Below are positions 60,919 through 64,000 of a DNA stretch of 64,000 nt, one piece after another. How positions within the stretch are numbered: position 1 is the first letter of the stretch; each line of letters begins with the position of its first letter. The stretch comes from Bacillus sp. JCM 19058 (GTDB lineage Bacteria > Bacillota > Bacilli > Bacillales_H > Bacillaceae_D), in NCBI GenBank assembly GCA_001310555.1, contig BAXO01000011.1, positions 17,089 to 81,088 of the forward strand. The letters run 5' to 3'. Under the pieces are notes generated by a model. It did no database searches and was not told the origin of the DNA. It was given only the letters and a program-made list of their open reading frames with translations. Position numbers and translations under genes: made by a program.

Positions 60919-62180
60919 TGAGTAAAAAAAAAGATTTTAATGATATCTCAGCATTTCTATCCGGAAATTGGTAGCGCGGGGAATCGAATAAAAAATATTT
61001 ACCAGCTTTTAAGAAATGACAACTACGATGTCACATTACTAACTACAGAACCCTCTTACCCGAATAAAAAATTGTATAAAGACAAAGACTTTTGGGACGA
61101 ATCGTCTCTACATCTTAATGTAGAGACGATTCACCGTGTAAAAATAAGTAATAGAAAATATTCGCGAAGTGTTCTGAATCGACTTATTTATTATTTAGAA
61201 GTTGCCTTTCGTATGCTACTTTTTGTTATGCGGAAAAGGAGAGGATATGATTTAGTATTTGTGACTTCCCCTCCTATTTTTGTTGGAATTGTTGGGGTGG
61301 TTGCCAAATGGCGCTTTAAATCAAAGCTATTATTAGATATTAGAGATCTTTGGCCAGAATCATTAAAAGGTGTAGGGGTTTTTAACTATAAACCAATTAT
61401 TTTTTTTAATGAAAAAAAGTTGAAAGGTATTTATATAAAAAAAATCCAATTCAATAGTTGTGAATAGTAAAGGTTTTATTGATTATATTCACATAAATTG
61501 CCACATTCCAAAATCGAAAATAACCTATTTACCAAATGGAGCCCGTATACATGAACGGTCTTTATTAAGTAAGAAAAAATTTAAAAAGAAGGTTGTTTAC
61601 GCCGGAAATATTGGACTTGCTCAGGATGTAGAACTGTTAATGGGACTTGCGAAATTTCTAAAGAAGCATGAAGTAAATTTAGATATTATTGGCTATGGTA
61701 TGAAAAAAAATGATTTACTTCAGTACACAAAAGAAGAACAATTGAATAATGTCCGATTTATTTCCCCAAAAACTCGTCATGATTGCTTGAAAGAGATTTC
61801 AAAGTATCAAGTAGCAGTCGCAACATTAAATGATAATGAGGTCTTTAAAACAGTTTTACCAGGGAAAATTATTGATTATATGACATGCGCAGTGCCAATT
61901 GTTGCGGCTGTTTCGGGGTATTCTCAAAAAATCATTCAACAAGAAGAAGTAGGTCTCGTTTTAGATAGTCATGATCCTGAAGATATGGCCAATGAGATTG
62001 TAAGGCTTTTAAAAGATACTTCATTAAGAAATAAACTTGCTGAAAATTGTATTAGTTGTATTGAAAGGGAATTTCTTTGGGAAAAAAAATTTTGCCCGTC
62101 TAGAAGAATTAATTCAAAAGCTGGTAGAAAAGAAAAACTGGAACGGAAATAAAGAGAAAAGTAAGGTAGAGCTGCTATGA
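60918..62180 (+). CDS. Family 4 glycosyltransferase A (about five frame breaks)
   Basis: A GT4 transferase of about 418 residues. The N-terminal donor region reads MISQHFYPEIGSA and NRIKNIYQLLRND; the C-terminal nucleotide-sugar domain has VVYAGNIGLAQDVELLMG and the acidic IIDYMTCAVPIVAAVSG, with SGYSQKIIQQEEVGLVL. Runs at 60923-60931, 61401-61408, 61412-61418, 61437-61444 and near 62084 appear off by one or two bases; repair reads IIFLMKKVERYLYKKSNSIV, as in related enzymes, and extends the end to 62180. Donor and acceptor are unknown; probably builds the envelope polysaccharide. Confidence 0.78.
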
Positions 62181-63495
62181 GAAAAAAAAGTATGTATGTA
62201 TGTTTGGAATCATTTTACTAATGATGCACGTGTTTTAAGGGAATGCATGGCTTTATCAGAAAGCGATTATTCGGTTGATCTGATTTGCATTCATGATCCT
62301 AATGAAAAAGGCTTACCAAGATATGAGCAACTCAATGAACATTTTTCTATTTATCGTGTCAAAAGATACCCAACAAGCCTTTTATTTCTACAAAAGTTAT
62401 ATCGATTCTTTTTTTTCAACATAAACTAGCGGTTATTCCATTCATTTTACTGTGGGGGGTGCTCTATTATTTTCAGCCGGTTATTGTATTAGTAGCTATT
62501 GTACTCGTCGGTATTATTCTATTCTCCATGAAGAAATCAGCAGTACTTTGGATAAGAGGAAGTATTTTTTTTACGTATGGTAGCAAGAGGCTACCGTAAA
62601 GAATATGATATTTATCACGCTAATGATTTAAATACTTTACCACAAGCGTATTTTACATCTAAATGTAGGTTCAAAAGAAAAAAAAGCTTGTTTATGATTC
62701 TCATGAAGTCCAAACGAGCCGCACTGGCTATGACAGCCCGTGGCATGGCAAAATAGAAGCTTTTCTTATTAAAAGAATCGATACAATGATCGTTGAAAAC
62801 CATACTAGAGCTAAATACAACGAGGAATTGTACGGCTTTTATCCTAATGTCGTACACAATTATCCATTTAGGCAAAGTAACCAGTCGAAAGAGATCGTTC
62901 TATTGCATGATAAACTTAAGCTTCCTCCAGACGAAAAAAAATCCTTCTATATCAGGGCGGAATTCAAATCGGAAGAGGGCTAGAAAAGCTCATCCATGCA
63001 GCCCCATTATTCAACGAAGGGACCCTAGTCCTAATCGGAGATGGCAAAATTAAACCCGAGCTAGAGAAAATAGTCGATGACATGCAATTGCACGATAAAG
63101 TCAAATTTATACCTAAGGTTCCTTTAGCTGAATTGCCGAAGTATACCAAAAACGCTTATTTAGGATTCCAAGTACTGAACAATGTTTGCTTTAACCATTA
63201 CTCGGCATCTTCCAACAAATTATTTGAATACATGATGGCCGGTGTTCCTGTCGTTTCTTGTAATTTCCCTGAAATTAAAAGGGTTGTTGAAGGAGATTGT
63301 GTCGGAATCTGTGTTGATTCCCATGACCACGAATCAATTGCGGCGGGTGTGAACGAAATGCTTAGTAACCAGGAATTTTACTTGAAGGCGAAAGAAAATA
63401 CGGCATTAGCAAGAGAGAAGTATAATTGGGATGAGGAGAAGATTGCTTTATTGAATTTATATAATAAGATTCTACAGGATGATAAAGTCAGTTAA
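62177..63495 (+). CDS. Family 4 glycosyltransferase B (about five frame breaks)
   Basis: A second GT4-type enzyme of about 437 residues, overlapping the previous gene by ATGA. The start reads VWNHFTNDARVLRECMALSE, followed by a hydrophobic insertion (about LAVIPFILLWGVLYYF and further) that may anchor it, then DSHEVQTSRTGY, HGKIEAFLIKRIDTMIVEN, LYQGGIQIGRGLEKLI and the family's VLIGDGKIKPEL and FEYMMAGVPVVSCNFPEI. Runs near 62182, 62409, 62564, 62679 and 62936 appear off by one or two bases. It is the last complete gene of the cluster; its specificity is unknown. Confidence 0.75.
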
Positions 63496-63552
63496 CGTAG
63501 GAAAGATATTGCGTGATTTATTATTATTTGCTACATAGGAGGAGGTGAAAAT

Positions 63553-64000
63553 ATGTTAAAACAAGAGCACCCGGAATTTCAATATTTATTAAATGAAAAA
63601 GAAGAGTTAAAAAAAAGGAATTAATTAGACAACTGGAGCTAAGGGAAAGCGAACTTCTAGATTATAAAGATTTAAGTTTAAAAATATGAAAAGCTAGAAC
63701 GAAAAATATAGGGCAATTAGTAACTCTTTTTTGGGGAAGATCACTTTTATGTATTGGAAACTTAGAAGAAAAATGAAAAATAACTTCAAAGAAATAAAAG
63801 GGGGGTTTTTAATGATTGAAAATCTTAATCTAAAGCTTTCTGAAATCCAGAAAGTTAAAAAGAAAGTTAAAAAAGTTTTAATTATAGATTTGGAGGGTTT
63901 GAAGAACTAATAAAAGGTTCAAAGTGGTTTTGCAAATCAAATAACACTATACAGTTTAACACTGTAAATAGTCAGTTTGAAGTAAATCAAAATAAATACT
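63553..64000 (+). CDS. Coiled-coil N-terminus of an envelope protein, runs off the window
   Basis: ATG 63553 follows AGGAGGAGGTGA. Repairing an eight-A run near 63608 and short A runs near 63682 and 63702 gives a heptad-rich coiled coil (KEELKKKELIRQLELRESEL, LKYEKLERKYRAI) leading into SNSFLGKITFMYWKLRRKM, a pattern I associate with the N-terminus of some Firmicute glycosyltransferases and glycerophosphotransferases. ATG 63812 after a run of six G residues could start a separate protein (MIENLNLKLSEIQKV). A missing T near 63893 lets the frame continue to the window edge. Identity uncertain; the gene is incomplete. Confidence 0.45.

Noticed and set aside
1..64000. tRNA, rRNA, CRISPR arrays, insertion sequences, prophage
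   Set aside because: No cloverleaf ends, repeat-spacer pattern, transposase motifs or phage structural genes were recognised on either strand.

Overview
This window looks like a chromosome segment of a low-to-mid GC Gram-positive rod of the Bacillaceae, possibly an alkaliphilic Bacillus/Shouchella-type organism. The signs are strong GGAGG-type ribosome binding sites with frequent TTG/GTG starts, sigma-A promoters, lipoprotein-type binding proteins, a c-di-AMP riboswitch in front of ktrA, cre-type sites, a YesM/YesN two-component pair and teichoic-acid-type enzymes. No rRNA, tRNA, CRISPR array, transposase or prophage was recognised. The genus is inference only.

The dominant technical feature is reading-frame damage. 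I count roughly ninety single-base (occasionally two-base) length changes. Most are one extra base in A or T runs of 7-8; a minority are one missing base in short G or C runs. Only about eleven larger genes are uninterrupted. Restoring one base at each run rejoins conserved protein sequence almost everywhere, so I annotate the repaired genes end to end. Sequencing or assembly error is the simplest cause.

Layout: (1) 0.1-5.0 kb: an MFS exporter, a YqeK-like HD phosphohydrolase, and an ABC-F protein behind a leader with short upstream reading frames and an attenuator-like hairpin. (2) 5.2-11.4 kb: a D-amino-acid utilisation locus with a DauR/YheO-type regulator, a sodium:solute symporter, a fold-III PLP D-threonine aldolase/D-serine dehydratase-like enzyme, a D-aminoacylase and RidA. 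(3) 11.8-16.7 kb: cupin, c-di-AMP riboswitch plus ktrA, an alpha/beta hydrolase, an APH-type kinase and an aspartate aminotransferase. (4) 17.3-35.4 kb: a large glycan locus with an AraC regulator, three paralogous sugar-binding lipoproteins lacking permeases, a GntR-LacI regulator, GH106-like and GH78-like rhamnosidases, a GH71/99-like enzyme, a DUF1080 protein, a sugar isomerase-like TIM barrel, a sulfatase and a Gfo/Idh/MocA oxidoreductase. A shared palindrome, AAGTATACTT, sits at three promoters. (5) 36.1-38.4 kb: tdh-kbl threonine-to-glycine pathway. (6) 38.9-51.9 kb: YesMN two-component system with a complete sugar ABC importer, two dehydrogenases, a PrpE-like phosphatase, and a GH127 arabinofuranosidase divergent from an AraC regulator. 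(7) 52.0-64.0 kb: a hidden HEPN-like gene, a small membrane protein, then a cell-envelope polymer cluster. The envelope cluster holds a CDP-alcohol phosphatidyltransferase, an IspD/TarI-like cytidylyltransferase plus SDR reductase (a split version of Bcs1/Acs1), a TagF-like polymerase, an SGNH hydrolase, a TPR/InlB-repeat surface protein, MnaA and two GT4 glycosyltransferases.

The most interesting candidate system is region 4. The combination of hydrolases with DUF1080, Gfo/Idh/MocA and a TIM-barrel isomerase fits an oxidoreductive (3-keto) route for breaking glycosidic bonds in a rhamnose-containing, possibly sulfated glycan, under a dedicated GntR-LacI operator and catabolite repression.
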